A stretch of DNA of 64,000 bases, taken from assembly GCF_003751385.1 (NCBI RefSeq), contig NZ_RJVA01000013.1, forward strand, positions 372,001-436,000. Reading direction: 5' to 3'. The DNA comes from Desulfosoma caldarium (GTDB lineage Bacteria; Desulfobacterota; Syntrophobacteria; Syntrophobacterales; DSM-9756). The notes beneath the pieces were generated by a model that saw only the letters and a list, made by a program, of their open reading frames with translations, did not search any database and was not told the DNA's origin. Numbering within the stretch: the stretch's first letter is position 1; the number at the start of each line of letters is the position of its first letter. The translations under genes and the position numbers were made by a program. Shown in pieces: positions 18,061 to 28,700 of the stretch.

Positions 18061-19110
18061 ATGAAGATCGGACTGACATACGACCTTCGGGATGTCTATC
18101 TTGCGGAGGGTTTCACAGAAGAAGAGACGGCCGAATTGGACCGTGCAGACGCCATTGAGGCTCTCGAGGCGGAAATTCGCGCCTTGGGTCATGTACCCGA
18201 CCGTATCGGGCGCCTTAAGGATTTGGTGCAGCGGCTGGCTTCGGGTGATGGCTGAGATCTGGTGTTCAACATCGCCGAAGGACTCTGGGGATCGGGTCGG
18301 GAGGCGCAAGTGCCCGCCCTTTTGAATGCCTACGGAATCCCTTACACCTTTTCTGATCCTCTCGTTCTGTGCGTGACCCTGGACAAGGCGGTGGCCAAGC
18401 TTATGGTGCAGGACGCCGGTTTGGCCACGGCGCCTTTTGTGGTGATCAGGGACCTGGAAGAAGTCCCGCGCGTGGCGCTTCCCTGGCCCCTTTTTGCCAA
18501 GCCTGTGCGCGAAGGTACGGGCAAGGGGATTACGGCGGCATCCAAGATTCACTCTGGGGAGCAATTGGAAAAAGTTTGCGAGTTCCTCCTACGGACCTAT
18601 GACCAGCCGGTCTTGGTGGAAACCTTTTTGCCCGGTCGGGAGTTCACCGTGGGGCTTTTGGGTTCGGGAAAGTCCGCGCGAGCTCTCGGCGTCATGGAGG
18701 TGGTGCTTCGAGAAAACGCGGATGCCGAGGTCTACTCTTACGACAACAAAGAGTGCTGTGAGGAACGGGTCTTTTACTGGTTGGTGGATGACGAGGAAGC
18801 TCGGGAGGCGGCTCGTGTGGCGGTGGAATTCTGGAAAGTGTTAGGATGCCGAGATGTCGGCCGCATCGACCTTCGCTCCGACGCGGCGGGACGCCCCCAT
18901 TTTCTCGAAGCGAACCCTTTGGCGGGACTCCATCCCCATCATTCCGACTTGCCCATCATCTGCACGCTGCTCGGCATGCCTTACCGTGATCTCATCAGCG
19001 CCATCCTGGAGGAGGCCAAGCAAAGGGTTTTTAAAACACGCGAAAGGTTGGAAAGGTTTTCCGAAAAGAGGACCCTTTCTCCGCAAACGTTCAAGGAAGG
19101 GCGCCTTTGA
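18061..19110 (+). pseudogene. ATP-grasp ligase (D-Ala-D-Ala ligase-like) with in-frame TGA
   Basis: About 350 codons in one frame, from an ATG with GGGGGAAAG upstream, interrupted once by TGA at 18253-18255 just before DLVFNIAEGLWG. ATP-grasp features follow: LFAKPVREGTGKGI (ATP-binding lysines), VLVETFLPGREFTVG and RIDLRSDAAGRPHFLEANP (metal-binding acidic and Asn residues). Such ligases join a carboxylate to an amine, forming peptide bonds. The TGA replaces a Trp (TGG) or Arg (CGA) codon one step from it. A restart after the stop would leave a headless protein. It starts 13 bases after the kamA-like gene. Confidence 0.75.
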
Positions 19111-19434
19111 TGCGGGTTGTGGTCCTTCATTCGGCCGTGGCTCCCGAGGCTCCACCCGATGAACAGGACGTTCTGATGCAGGCGAGCTGCATCGGCGAAG
19201 CCCTCACGAGGTTGGGCTGCCAGGTGAGCTTTCTTCCCTTTGTCTCCAATCTGGAGGCCGTGCGCTGCGGTCTTCGAGGCCTTCGTCCGGACCTGGTCTT
19301 TAACCTTGTCGAAACGGTTCGGGGCACGGGGCGACTCATCCACCTGGCACCCGGCTTGCTGGATGTGGAAGGCCTGCCATACACGGGTTGTCCCACAGAG
19401 GCGCTGTTTTGCACGTCTCATAAGGTCTTAGCCA
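19110..19434 (+). pseudogene. Second ATP-grasp ligase, truncated by deletion
   Basis: The ATG overlaps the previous stop (TGATG). The first 108 codons are a normal preATP-grasp domain (MRVVVLHSAV to CTSHKVLAK, with PDLVFNLVETV), similar to the upstream ligase. After the Lys at about 19432 homology ends abruptly and the frame runs into the antisense of GNAT coding sequence. The central and C-terminal ATP-binding parts are missing. This is a deletion junction between this gene and the acetyltransferase that follows. Confidence 0.75.
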
Positions 19435-19435
19435 A

Positions 19436-19834
19436 GTGGAAGAGATTTTCGTGGCCAACGACTTGGCCCACCAAAGTCTTAACCTGGGGCCGGAATCCGG
19501 CTATTTTTTCATCATTGCGGAAATTTCAGGTCAGGTGGTGGGCTACACCTGTTACGGGCCCATTGTGGGAACGGCCGGCCGATTCGACCTTTATTGGATC
19601 GTGGTGCATCCGGCCTATCAGGGCCGCGGTATCGGACGAAGGCTTCTTGAAGAGACCGAAAGGGCCATCTGGAATGCCGGAGGCCGACGGGTGTAGGTGG
19701 AAACGTCGTCGCGCACCATCTATGAACCGACCCGGCGGTTTTACCTGCGTGCCGGCTACTCCTACGTGGCCTCCCTTCCCGACTTCTATGGTCCTGAAGA
19801 TCACAAAATCATCTATGGTAAAAATCTTCACTGA
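19436..19834 (+). pseudogene. GNAT N-acetyltransferase, 5'-truncated with in-frame TAG
   Basis: GNAT fold from strand 2 on: YFFIIAEISGQVVGYTCYG, then LYWIVVHPAYQGRGIGRRLL, which contains the acetyl-CoA loop (QGRGIG). A TAG at 19694-19696 splits GGRRV from VETSSRTIYEPTRRFYLRAG, where family members have Tyr, so a TAC or TAT to TAG change is likely. The N-terminal helix region is missing at the junction with the truncated ligase. A full enzyme would have acetylated an amine, plausibly the product of the aminomutase/ligase set. Confidence 0.75.
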
Positions 19835-19909
19835 GGGCATGGCCATGGCGCGGTGCGTAAGACGGGGCGATGTTATCAAAGATGTCGCCGATCGAAGGAG
19901 GGCTTCTTC

Positions 19910-20797
19910 ATGAAAGCGTTGGTCACGTTTTTCCGCCGCAGATCCGGTCAAGACTGGAAATCGCTCGGCGTCAATCTCGGCTTGATTGCAGCCGGAAGCG
20001 GGATCTACGTTTTGGGCCTCAATGCCGTGCTCATTCCCCAGAAACTGCTCAGCGGCGGTGTGGTGGGTGTCGCCGTCATTTTGCACTATCTGTACCCGTC
20101 CGTGGACGTGGGGCACTTTTACCTGCTGTGTAACATTCCGCTCATGGTCTTGGGATGGTTTTCCATCAGCCGTCGGTTCATGGGATACACCCTGTTTGGC
20201 ATGGTGTTTTTTTCCGTGGCCGCTTCCTGGATCAAGGTTCCTGCCGTGACCTTGAGTGATCCTCTGCTGTCGGCGGTGCTGGCCGGAGTCTTGTGCGGGG
20301 TGGGCGGAGGCATCGTGCTGCGTTCCCTTGGATCGGCCGGAGGTTTGGACATCTTGGTCATTTATTTGAATACGCGCTGGGGCCTTCGTGTGGGCGTGGT
20401 TTACATGGCGGCCAACGCCCTGATTCTCGGCGTGGGAGCCTTTTTTTTCGGCCTGGAGAGAGCCCTTTTGTCCGTAGTTTACGTGTATGCGAGCAGTCGT
20501 GTGGTGGATACCGTTTTGGTGGGATTCAATCGTCGTAAGATGGCCCTGATCATCACATCCAAGGTGGATGAAGTGGCTGATTTTATTTTGTACACTATAC
20601 GACGTGGTGTGACGTTTCTCAAGGGCAGGGGAGGATTTTCCGGACAGGATCGAGAAGTGATTCTGACGGTCACAACCCTTACGGAACTGCCCAAACTTAA
20701 AGAATCCGTTTTCCGCATGGACCCCCAGGCCTTTGTCATCATCAACGACACCCTGGAAGTACTGGGAAAACGCCACGGCCACCTGAAGATCTATTGA
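19910..20797 (+). CDS. YitT-family membrane protein with C-terminal DUF2179
   Basis: A 295-residue inner-membrane protein. The first 200 residues contain five or six helices with the family pattern SLGSAGGLDILVIYLN; the last 80 form a soluble DUF2179 domain (DREVILTVTTLTELPKLKESV). I start at the ATG at 19910, with GAAGGAGG eight bases upstream. The function of the family is not established; transporter roles have been suggested. It lies between two groups of pseudogenes but is itself intact. Confidence 0.87.
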   Translation: MKALVTFFRRRSGQDWKSLGVNLGLIAAGSGIYVLGLNAVLIPQKLLSGGVVGVAVILHYLYPSVDVGHFYLLCNIPLMVLGWFSISRRFMGYTLFGMVFFSVAASWIKVPAVTLSDPLLSAVLAGVLCGVGGGIVLRSLGSAGGLDILVIYLNTRWGLRVGVVYMAANALILGVGAFFFGLERALLSVVYVYASSRVVDTVLVGFNRRKMALIITSKVDEVADFILYTIRRGVTFLKGRGGFSGQDREVILTVTTLTELPKLKESVFRMDPQAFVIINDTLEVLGKRHGHLKIY

Positions 20798-20864
20798 TGG
20801 GAGTCCTCGGGCTCAGGGGCCTTCAAAACCCGAAGACGCGAAACGTGGACAACGAGGCCACAGC

Positions 20865-21592
20865 CTTAAGCTCGAAGACCTTTTCACCTTGGAAAATGCT
20901 GCGGCTTTGGTCACTCTGACCGCCATGGAACTGGTTCTAGGCGTCGACAACATCGTTTTTATCGCCATTGTAACGGGACGGCTTGCCAAAGAGCAGCAAG
21001 AGCGGGCGCGGCGGCTGGGGCTCTTGGGAGCCATGTTCCTGCGCATCGGCTTGCTTCTGGCCATCACGGCCATCATGCGGCTGACCACATCCCTTTTTTC
21101 CGTTGCTCTCGCACCCCGTTTCAGGGCGCGATCTGATCCTACTCGTGGGAGGACTGTTTTCTTATCGGCAAGGCGACTCACGAGATTCACAACAAACTGG
21201 AAGGCCCCGCCAAGACGCTGCCCAAACACGGAAGACGCCATGCCAACTTCGGGTCCGTTCTGTTTCAGATTCTTCTGTTGGATATGGTGTTTTCCCTGGA
21301 CTCCATCATCACCGCCGTGGGCATGGCCCGCCAAGTGCCCATCATGATTGCGGCCATTGTTCTTGCCGTAGGCGCCATGATGCTTTTTGCGGGACTGGTC
21401 GGTGCCTTTATTGATCAACACCCCACCTTGAAAATGTTGGCCCTCAGCTTTCTTCTGCTCATCGGAGTCATGTTGGTGGCCGAAGGGTTTGGCAAGCATA
21501 TGGAAAGGGGCTACATCTATTTCGCCATGGGCTTTTCCGCTTTTGTGGAAGTTTTGAACCTTCGAGTGCGCAAGCATGCGCAAGGGGCGTGA
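20865..21592 (+). pseudogene. TerC-family membrane protein, two frameshifts
   Basis: A TerC/YjbE-like integral membrane protein (metal export/exoenzyme metalation family). Frame 1 gives LENAAALVTLTAMELVLGVD and NIVFIAIVTGRLA. Near 21103 one extra base moves the reading to LSHPVSGRDLILLVGGLF; near 21158 one extra T in a T-run moves it again to IGKATHEIHNKLEG and LLLDMVFSLDSIITAVGMA. After both corrections a continuous protein of about 240 residues is recovered, with both NxxFS/DN-type acidic motifs. No good start codon is in frame upstream of the TTG at 20889. Real decay or assembly error cannot be told apart from sequence alone. Confidence 0.75.
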
Positions 21593-21634
21593 GGGTTCGA
21601 GGTGGTTTTTCGTTGGATTTTGAGGTGTGAGGCG

Positions 21635-24214
21635 ATGACGGCAAGGGAACGTATGTGGCGTTGTGTGTGGATCCTGTGGCTGGCCGTTTTAGCGAGTCCG
21701 GGCCTGCTTCAAGCGCAGACCCCGCCGGCCATGGTCTCTGAGCCCCAAGACCAATACGTCGAGCTTTCGTCCTCCCTGGAAAAGGCGATTCAAGCAGAAA
21801 AGCTGGATCTGGAAAAGCTCGGCAAAGATCTTGAGGACATCAAGAAGGAGCAAACCGCCTGGTCCAGAGAACTCCATGCCGCTCGATTGCAACTTTCCGC
21901 CGTGGCCGATCTCATGTCCCTCTCTTCTCTTTCCCTGGAAGACTTGAACAAGGCTTTGGGTTCGCTGAAGCAAACGGTGGACGAGGCGGCGGCTCGAGTC
22001 AAAGACTTGCAGGAAAAACAGACCCAGCTCACGGCCCAATTGAATGCCTTGGCCGAACAGAGAGCCGCCAATCAAAACCGCCTGGAAACCTTGAAAACCC
22101 GCCGGGACGACCTTCCCATCGCCCGCACCCTGGCAGCGCAGCTCAAAGAAGCCGATGATCTCCTTCGACAAAAAGAAAAACGACTAAAGGACTTTCTGGA
22201 CACTTACCAGAAGCTTGCGGGCGATTGGAACGCCCTCAAGGAAGAAGCGGCGGCCCTGCTAGAGCGATTGAACACACGCATCGCCAAACGGAAGCGAGAA
22301 GATCTGTTCCGCCGAACCCGAAACCCTCTGTTGGGGATGAGTGTGGCGGAGGTCCGGCGGGATCTGGAGACCGTGGCAACGCTCATCGCCCAGGGACTGC
22401 AGACCAGCTTTTGGACGGAACGAATTCAACGATTGTGGAAAGTCGGAGGGCTCCTTTCGGTCACATCGCTTCTGGCCTTTGTTGTTGTGGAATGGCTGTG
22501 TTTTCGTTATCGACGATTGTGCCTTGCCCTGCTGTCCCACCAGGACAGGCATGGCAAACCTTGGTTTGCACTGGCCCTAAATCTTCTCAACCGTTCCCTT
22601 CCCCTTTTGGGGGCGACCGTCTTCGCCTACGCTTACACCTCCGCACGCGATCTCTACGACACGTCCGTTTTTCTGAGAAGCCTGTGCCAGATTCTGGTCC
22701 TGTGGCTGCTTAGCTCCTGGGGGATTCATTTCCTTCAAGCCCTCAAGGAAAACTTTCGATTCGATCGGTTTGCCTTCGTGGTGCGCCGAATTCGCGTCGT
22801 GATATCCCTTGGACGTTGGCTGCTCATGGCCTACGTGATCCTTCAGGAAAGCTTGGGGCGTTCCAGTGCTCTGCTGCTCCTCTATCGCTTCACTCTGGAA
22901 GTGGCCTTTTTGGCCTGGAATGCGGTGTTTTGGAGGGAACTGAAACGAAAGATGGGCGAGGCCGCTCCGACCTGGATGGTCGGAAGGTCTTGGGTGCTGC
23001 ATCTTTTCATGGGAGGAAGCTATGGCGTGGCCATGGTGGGCGTTCTGCTGGAACTGGCCGGCTATGCCTTGTTGGCGACTTTTTGGTACGTGAGCTGGGG
23101 ACGAAGTCTGATTGTGGGCCTGTGGTTGTTTCTGTTCTACAAGAGCTTGACAGAATGGGAACAGACCATGGATACAGCTGCAGCCTTTGCTCCGAAGGCC
23201 GAAGAGGATACCAAGGGTTCTTTGCGATGGCTGAGCGTCAAAGCCCTCTGGCTGGTCTGGCTGTTTGGTGGAACGCTTGGCCTGCTGCTGGCCTGGGGTG
23301 CCAAACAGGCGCTCATCGTGGCCTTCTTTGACCTGCTCAACACGCCCCTGCCCCTGGGCAATTTGAATTTTAGACTCCTGGGCATCATCCATGCCGGGGC
23401 CATCCTGGCCTTGACCCACGTGGGCGCCCGATGGCTAAAGCACTTTCTCAAGAATCGCATCTTACGCGATAGTGGGCTTGAACGGGGGCTGCAGGCATCC
23501 ATCGTGTCCGTGACCGGATATGTGCTATGGTCTATTGGCATTCTTGCGGTCCTCAATGCCCTGGGCTTTTCTGGTACTTCCCTCACCGTGGCTTTTGGAG
23601 CTTTGGGCGTGGGCTTGGGTTTTGGCCTTCAAAACGTTTTCAATAACTTTATCAGCGGCTTGATTCTGCTCTTTGAAAGGCCGATTCAGGTGGGCGATCG
23701 CATCGAGATTGATGGCACGTGGGGTGAAGTGCGCAAAATCAATGTGCGTTCCACCATTATTCAAACGCTGGACAATGCGTCCATGATTATTCCCAATTCG
23801 GAATTCATCAGTGGACGGGTGGTCAATTGGAGCTTCAAGGACCTGAGAATTCGCCGAAACATCAACGTGGGTGTAGCGTACGGATCCGACGTGGAACAGG
23901 TACGAGACACCTTGTTGGAAATCGCCGCCAACCACTCCCTCGTTCATAAAGAGCCGAAGCCCAGCGTGCTTTTCGTGGATTTCGGAGACAGCGCCCTGAT
24001 CTTTCGACTTCGTGTGTGGACCACCGTTCCCGTGTGCCTTCAAGTGGAAACGGATCTTCGGTTTGCCATTTATCGAGTGTTTCAAGAACGAGGGATCGAG
24101 ATTGCGTTTCCGCAACTGGATGTGCATCTCAAGACCGGCTTCGAGTCAACTGCCAACACCCCGCCGGCTGAGGGAAAGCCTTCTGAAGGTACCACGATGG
24201 ATGACAAGGCCTAG
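21635..24214 (+). CDS. Large MscS/KefA-type mechanosensitive channel
   Basis: About 859 residues. A signal peptide (WILWLAVLASPGLLQAQ) is followed by a long periplasmic coiled coil (residues about 30-225, rich in Glu, Lys, Gln), around ten membrane helices, and a C-terminal MscS core with the pore-lining helix GALGVGLGFGLQNVFNNFIS and the beta domain RPIQVGDRIEIDGTWGEV. It should release solutes on hypo-osmotic shock, like MscK/YbiO. I chose the ATG at 21635 in front of the signal peptide; a GTG at 21602 would add eleven residues. It follows the TerC pseudogene directly. Confidence 0.9.
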   Translation: MTARERMWRCVWILWLAVLASPGLLQAQTPPAMVSEPQDQYVELSSSLEKAIQAEKLDLEKLGKDLEDIKKEQTAWSRELHAARLQLSAVADLMSLSSLSLEDLNKALGSLKQTVDEAAARVKDLQEKQTQLTAQLNALAEQRAANQNRLETLKTRRDDLPIARTLAAQLKEADDLLRQKEKRLKDFLDTYQKLAGDWNALKEEAAALLERLNTRIAKRKREDLFRRTRNPLLGMSVAEVRRDLETVATLIAQGLQTSFWTERIQRLWKVGGLLSVTSLLAFVVVEWLCFRYRRLCLALLSHQDRHGKPWFALALNLLNRSLPLLGATVFAYAYTSARDLYDTSVFLRSLCQILVLWLLSSWGIHFLQALKENFRFDRFAFVVRRIRVVISLGRWLLMAYVILQESLGRSSALLLLYRFTLEVAFLAWNAVFWRELKRKMGEAAPTWMVGRSWVLHLFMGGSYGVAMVGVLLELAGYALLATFWYVSWGRSLIVGLWLFLFYKSLTEWEQTMDTAAAFAPKAEEDTKGSLRWLSVKALWLVWLFGGTLGLLLAWGAKQALIVAFFDLLNTPLPLGNLNFRLLGIIHAGAILALTHVGARWLKHFLKNRILRDSGLERGLQASIVSVTGYVLWSIGILAVLNALGFSGTSLTVAFGALGVGLGFGLQNVFNNFISGLILLFERPIQVGDRIEIDGTWGEVRKINVRSTIIQTLDNASMIIPNSEFISGRVVNWSFKDLRIRRNINVGVAYGSDVEQVRDTLLEIAANHSLVHKEPKPSVLFVDFGDSALIFRLRVWTTVPVCLQVETDLRFAIYRVFQERGIEIAFPQLDVHLKTGFESTANTPPAEGKPSEGTTMDDKA

Positions 24215-24221
24215 GAGCGTC

Positions 24222-24794
24222 GTGGGACATTTGGGAAAGGGGAAGGATGGCGGGTTTGAAGTGAAGTCCAAGGGCCTGGAACGACTGCGCCGGTTTTACG
24301 ACCGCTTCGTGAGCATGCGGGGAAACCCCAAGGAAATTGCCCTGGGGTTTGCTCTCGGCCTTTTCGTCGGCATGTCTCCGACCTTGGGATTTCAGATGGC
24401 TCTCGCCGTTGTTAGCGCGGCATTGCTGGGCTGGAACAAATGGAGCGCCGCCGCGGGCGTGTGGATTACTAATCCTATAACGGCCCCTTTTGTGTATGGG
24501 ATCAATTACTGGGTGGGTTCAAAGCTGATTCTATGGGTTTTTCCTGAGGCGACGGCCCATGGGCAAGCGATGCTCAGTCGCATGGGCCCTATTGTCCAAA
24601 AGACACCCATGGTCATGGCTTCCTTGATCCTGGGTGGTGTGGTTCTTGGCGTGCCCGTGGCCTGTGCGGGCTACTGGCTGGCTCTGTGGGCCGTGACGCG
24701 CTACCGCCTCCGGGTGAAAGCCCAAATGGAACGCGCTCGCCAACGGCTGCGGGAAGAACGGGCTCGGCGCCGCCGTCACACCAAGGCGTCGTGA
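24222..24794 (+). CDS. DUF2062 membrane protein
   Basis: About 190 residues with three hydrophobic segments and a basic C-terminal tail (RARQRLREERARRRRH). The family pattern is visible as PKEIALGFALGLFVGMSP and WITNPITAPFVYG. DUF2062 proteins occur alone or fused to glycosyltransferases, and their function is unknown. The start is placed at the GTG at 24222 with GGAG just upstream; a second GTG lies at 24261. It begins seven bases after the channel gene and is probably cotranscribed. Confidence 0.78.
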   Translation: MGHLGKGKDGGFEVKSKGLERLRRFYDRFVSMRGNPKEIALGFALGLFVGMSPTLGFQMALAVVSAALLGWNKWSAAAGVWITNPITAPFVYGINYWVGSKLILWVFPEATAHGQAMLSRMGPIVQKTPMVMASLILGGVVLGVPVACAGYWLALWAVTRYRLRVKAQMERARQRLREERARRRRHTKAS

Positions 24795-25217
24795 ACGGCT
24801 GGCTTGCGACGTTTTGGCCATGGTCGTGGGGATTGTCTGACCAAAACGGCACGCGAACGGGTTCAGGCCATCCCCTCTGACTCGGCAGTCCCGGGGAAAA
24901 CGCATCATCCTGCCTTCCCGTGCTAGCCAAGAGAGAAGATTCAAGAGGGCGTGGATTTTCTCCCTATTTCCTCGTAAGTTTTGAGGAGTTTGTGCGAAAA
25001 ACAACCCCGGAAACGCCGCCCGCCACGACACGGTCTGGCGCCGCGCGGCGCTTCCGGGGATTCGACCTGAATGGGGGGGACGCGGACGAGCTTCTAACAG
25101 CGTGCCCAAGAATGTTTTCCCCCGGGAACGCGGGCGTTTCGCCTGTCTTGTTTGCGGGCCGGAGGTCCGTGCTCCCAGGAGGCGTCTTCCCCTTCTGAGC
25201 AGGTCTGGGACAGATGA
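24795..25217. other. Intergenic stretch with one palindromic repeat
   Basis: Between two convergent genes, about 420 bases. I see no frame with protein-like features here. The only structure I recognise is the interspersed-repeat-like palindrome at 25124-25176, annotated separately. Confidence 0.5.
25124..25176. repeat. REP-like imperfect palindrome
   Basis: The ends GGGAACGCGGGC and GTCCGTGCTCCC are imperfect inverted copies enclosing another GC-rich inner repeat (CGCCTGTC / TGCGGGCCGG). Elements of this look, with a short AGGAGG tail, are often dispersed in GC-rich genomes. Only one copy is present in this window, so repetition is not shown here. Confidence 0.45.
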
Positions 25218-25613
25218 CTAGTGCTGTTTCTCCGCCTTGGGTTCGGGCTTGTGTTCCGCAGCGGGCGAGGGCTTGGTTGCGGCCGGCGCTTGAGCTTGCT
25301 TCATGGCTGGAGGTGGCACGCTCGCCTTGGGCTTATGCACTTCGGCCTTTTCGGCAACGACCCATTCGTTGCCTTTTTTCACTAACGAAAGCACCGACTT
25401 GACTTTAATGGTTCCCGTCACCGAAACCTTGGCGCTGTCCTCCGTCTGTTCCACCACCTGGTATTTCAGCTTGGACGTGTCCAACTGAAAACCTTTGTGT
25501 TTGGCGATTTGTTCATTCACATAGGCTTTGGCCACATCCGGAGGCTCTTTCTTGGCGCAGCCAAAGGACACCACGAAACCCAAGGCCATCAAAACAAAAA
25601 GAAACCGTCGCAT
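25218..25613 (-). CDS. Small lipoprotein, function unknown
   Basis: A 131-residue secreted protein. Residues 1-18 are a signal sequence ending in VVSFGC, a poor but acceptable lipobox. The middle (residues 25-90) looks like a small alpha/beta domain with VSVTGTIKVKSVLSLVKKG, similar to lumazine-binding/DUF4878-like periplasmic folds. The last 40 residues are Pro/Ala/Lys-rich and probably flexible. AAGGAGG precedes the ATG. It lies 105 bases after tamB on the same strand and may belong to the same envelope operon. Confidence 0.75.
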   Translation of the reverse strand: MRRFLFVLMALGFVVSFGCAKKEPPDVAKAYVNEQIAKHKGFQLDTSKLKYQVVEQTEDSAKVSVTGTIKVKSVLSLVKKGNEWVVAEKAEVHKPKASVPPPAMKQAQAPAATKPSPAAEHKPEPKAEKQH

Positions 25614-25718
25614 ACGCCCTCCTTTGTTTTTGAGTTAAAAGAAGTAGGGATGCCTCACCGTGTGCGTGGGTTTTTATACATGATTCAAGCGGGAAGCGGA
25701 AGAGGTGATGCAGGTGGG

Positions 25719-28700
25719 TCAGTAGTCGTATTTCCAAAACACACCGGCGCCGGTGCGCGACTGCGTACCCGCCTCGGTTTCCACAGTGATGTTGGGGGTG
25801 ACTTCTACTTCCACCTTGAGGGATACATCGCCTTGTTCCAGGCGTTGATCCACATCCACGCGAAGGTTTTCGCCCAGGTATTTTCCCAGGCCAATGCCCA
25901 GGCCTTCGCCCAGGCCTGTGCCGAGAAGTTTCAGTTGATCCAGGCCCAAAAAATCTTGGGTTTTTCCCAGCACGTTCCGGGAAGGGCCTCCACGGTTCCT
26001 GAGGGCCTGAAGAGCGTTGGCGAGGCGAATGGCCTGAAGGGGAGTTAAGGTGGTGGCGCTTCGACCAAAGAGAATCTGGGCCAGGATTTCTTCCTGAGGT
26101 CTTTCGGGTGACGATTCCAGGGCGAGTTCCAGGTCGGAGGCTCGGCCCGAGAGGCGTACTCGAGCCGTCATATCGCGCACCGCAGTCTCGCCCAAAACAA
26201 GAATCGCCGGATTCGGCGGCGTCTCGCCATAGAAGATCACATGACCTTCTGCGAGCCGAAAGCGCCGGTGCAAGAAGTCCAGACTTCCTCGGGTCGTGTC
26301 CAGCCGTCCCGTAAGGCGCGGGTGGGGTAGTCTTCCGGTGATTTTCACGGCGCCTCGCCATTCCGATTCCAGTCCCCAGCCCGATACGGTGGTCATGCCC
26401 GGAAATTCCACAGCAAGCTCGAAAGAGAGGCGATGAGGTGATTCACTGGGTCCTTTGGGTCTCGGTGACCCAGAGGGTTTGGACGGAGGTGGGGTCTCCT
26501 CCACGTCCAATTCCACAATGTTTGGGGGAAGCCGCTTGGGAAGCTCGACCTTCAGAGGGCGGACTCTGAGGGTTCCACCGAGCGTGGTTTCTTGAAAATT
26601 TCCCTGAATGGTCAGGGTGCCGTTGAGGTTTCCCGAAATATCGTCGCGGTGCAGTGGTGAAACGTCCTCAAAGGTCACCTGGGCTTGGTAAGGAAAGAGG
26701 GCGCTGGAATCCAGCCGCCATCGACCGCTGCCGCGAAGGAAGCCTTTTTTGCCGTCGAAGGCTTTGAGTTCCCGCAAAAAAAGGGTATCTTTTGCCGCCT
26801 TCACTGTGGCTGTCACGTCCTGAAGCACAATCCCCCAATCTTCGTGTTCGTAGCGCCCCTTGGTGAGAAGCAGCTCCCCACCGAGCAGGGGGCGGTGCAG
26901 CGAGCCGTCGAGGTTCACCTGTCCCTTGAGGCTTCCTTGGATTTTGTGTTCGTCCAACTCAAGGAGGCTTCCGATTCGCTCCAGCGCCACGGCAAGGGAA
27001 AAGGTTCCCGATAGGGGTCCCTCTGGGAGCATCTGCACATCGAGGGGTTTCATCTGAAAATGAATGGGCATGGAGACCTTTGCGCGGCTGGGTTCATCCC
27101 CCAAACCGAAAAGGACGGCGTTCAGATGCAGGGTGGAGGCGTCGGCCCGGGCCGCCGCCTCCACAGATAGGGTTTCTCCGAAAGGCCAACCAGGATGACG
27201 AAGTGCGTCGATTTTCAAGTTCACCATGGCACTTGGGTTGTTTTCTACCCCGTGCAGCACCGCGTTGCCGCTGAGAATTCCTTCCAAGGATGGACCTCCC
27301 AGAAACTCAACCATGCTCAACGGCAGGTTTTCCATTTTCACCGAAGCCGATGGATTCTCTGCGTTCCACTGGGCGCCGGCGGTCACTCGCCCTGATTCCA
27401 CACGCAGCGCCATGGGAGTCAGTGTCCATCCCCTGGGATCAATTCCTATCTGGGCAGGGCCTTCCAGTTGAAGGTCGTAGGGGCCTGCATGGGCGACAAG
27501 GGTTTCCAGGCGAATGCCTGTGCTGGAACCATTTCGGCGCACTGATCCCGTGGTAGTGAGCGTAAAGGGTTCGTGAAAGGTTCCTTGAAACTGCGAGGAA
27601 AAGGTCATGCCTTCGGGGTTGCCTTCCACCTTTACCTGGGCTTGCGCGACCGTGAGAGGATCTTTTTCAAGTTCTTTCACAGAAACGGTCACAGTGCCTA
27701 AAGGAGATGGGGACAGGGTCTTGACCTGCGCCGACACATTCAAGGCCTCGATAAAGATGTCGTTGAAGGTGCCAGAGCCCACCGTGAGCGTCGCTTCAAT
27801 ACTTTGCCGGCCGCCTGTGTTTGACAGGAGCACCCTGCCCTGGAGGTTTCCACCGATCTTTTGAGGCCATAGGCCCTGAAGCATGTCGAGCCGTGGAATG
27901 GAGACGTCAAGGTAGCCGTTGGAAAGGAACGTATCCAGGTCGGTTTGCAAGGATCCGATCACCGTGGCGTCCTGGCATTGAAAAGTCCATCGAGGCACTC
28001 GAAGTTCGGTGCCTTTTTTGGCAAAATCCACGTCCAGATGCCAGGAGCCTTGGCCGTAGACGGCGCGGCAGCGAATTGTTCCGGTGGGGTTTTCAGGAAG
28101 CCCCGTGCCGGCTACGTCAAGACTCCAAGCGCTCCATTGCGCCTCACCGTAGGCAAACCGCTCGCCGTGCAGGCTGGTCTGAACGGTCATGTTGTCCCAG
28201 GGGCCGGAAAAAGCCACCTGCCCGTGACCATCCCCTTCGATGGGCTGCGGCGTCAGAAAAGAGATGAAAGAAAGATCAGAAAAATCCACGACGCCGCGAC
28301 CCTGAGCCCTGCGCTGCGGCATATCCACGATCCCGCTCAGTTCTGCGGCTCCCACGTCGGGTACTTCAAGGCGCACCCTTTCGATGGCCACCCTGCCCTC
28401 GCGGGTCAACTGTGCCGAAGCGTCCACATGGACGTTTTTCAGGGCTAGCGCGGTGGTTTGGGTCGTTTCAAAAGAGGCGGTTTGTGCCAGGATTTTCAAA
28501 ACAACTTCGGGCATGGCTGATGAGGAGTCCCGGGCCAGGGTCCACGCCCATCGCATTTCCCCGTTCGAGAGCTTCCAGGAAGCCTGCTCAAGAGTGTTCA
28601 GCCGCAGGGTAAGTTCCCCCTCCAACCGGCCCAGACGCCCCTCGACGCGCCCTTCCGCTGTGCCGTGACCTCGAAGCGCAACGCCGGCCAAGGCCCCCAG

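Noticed and set aside
18253-18255. In-frame TGA in the first ATP-grasp gene as a selenocysteine codon.
   Set aside because: The position is not a catalytic Cys in ATP-grasp ligases, and I see no stem-loop of SECIS type directly behind it.
24920-25198. Plus-strand open frame after the DUF2062 gene.
   Set aside because: Composition and content are unlike a protein, and it runs through the palindromic repeat.
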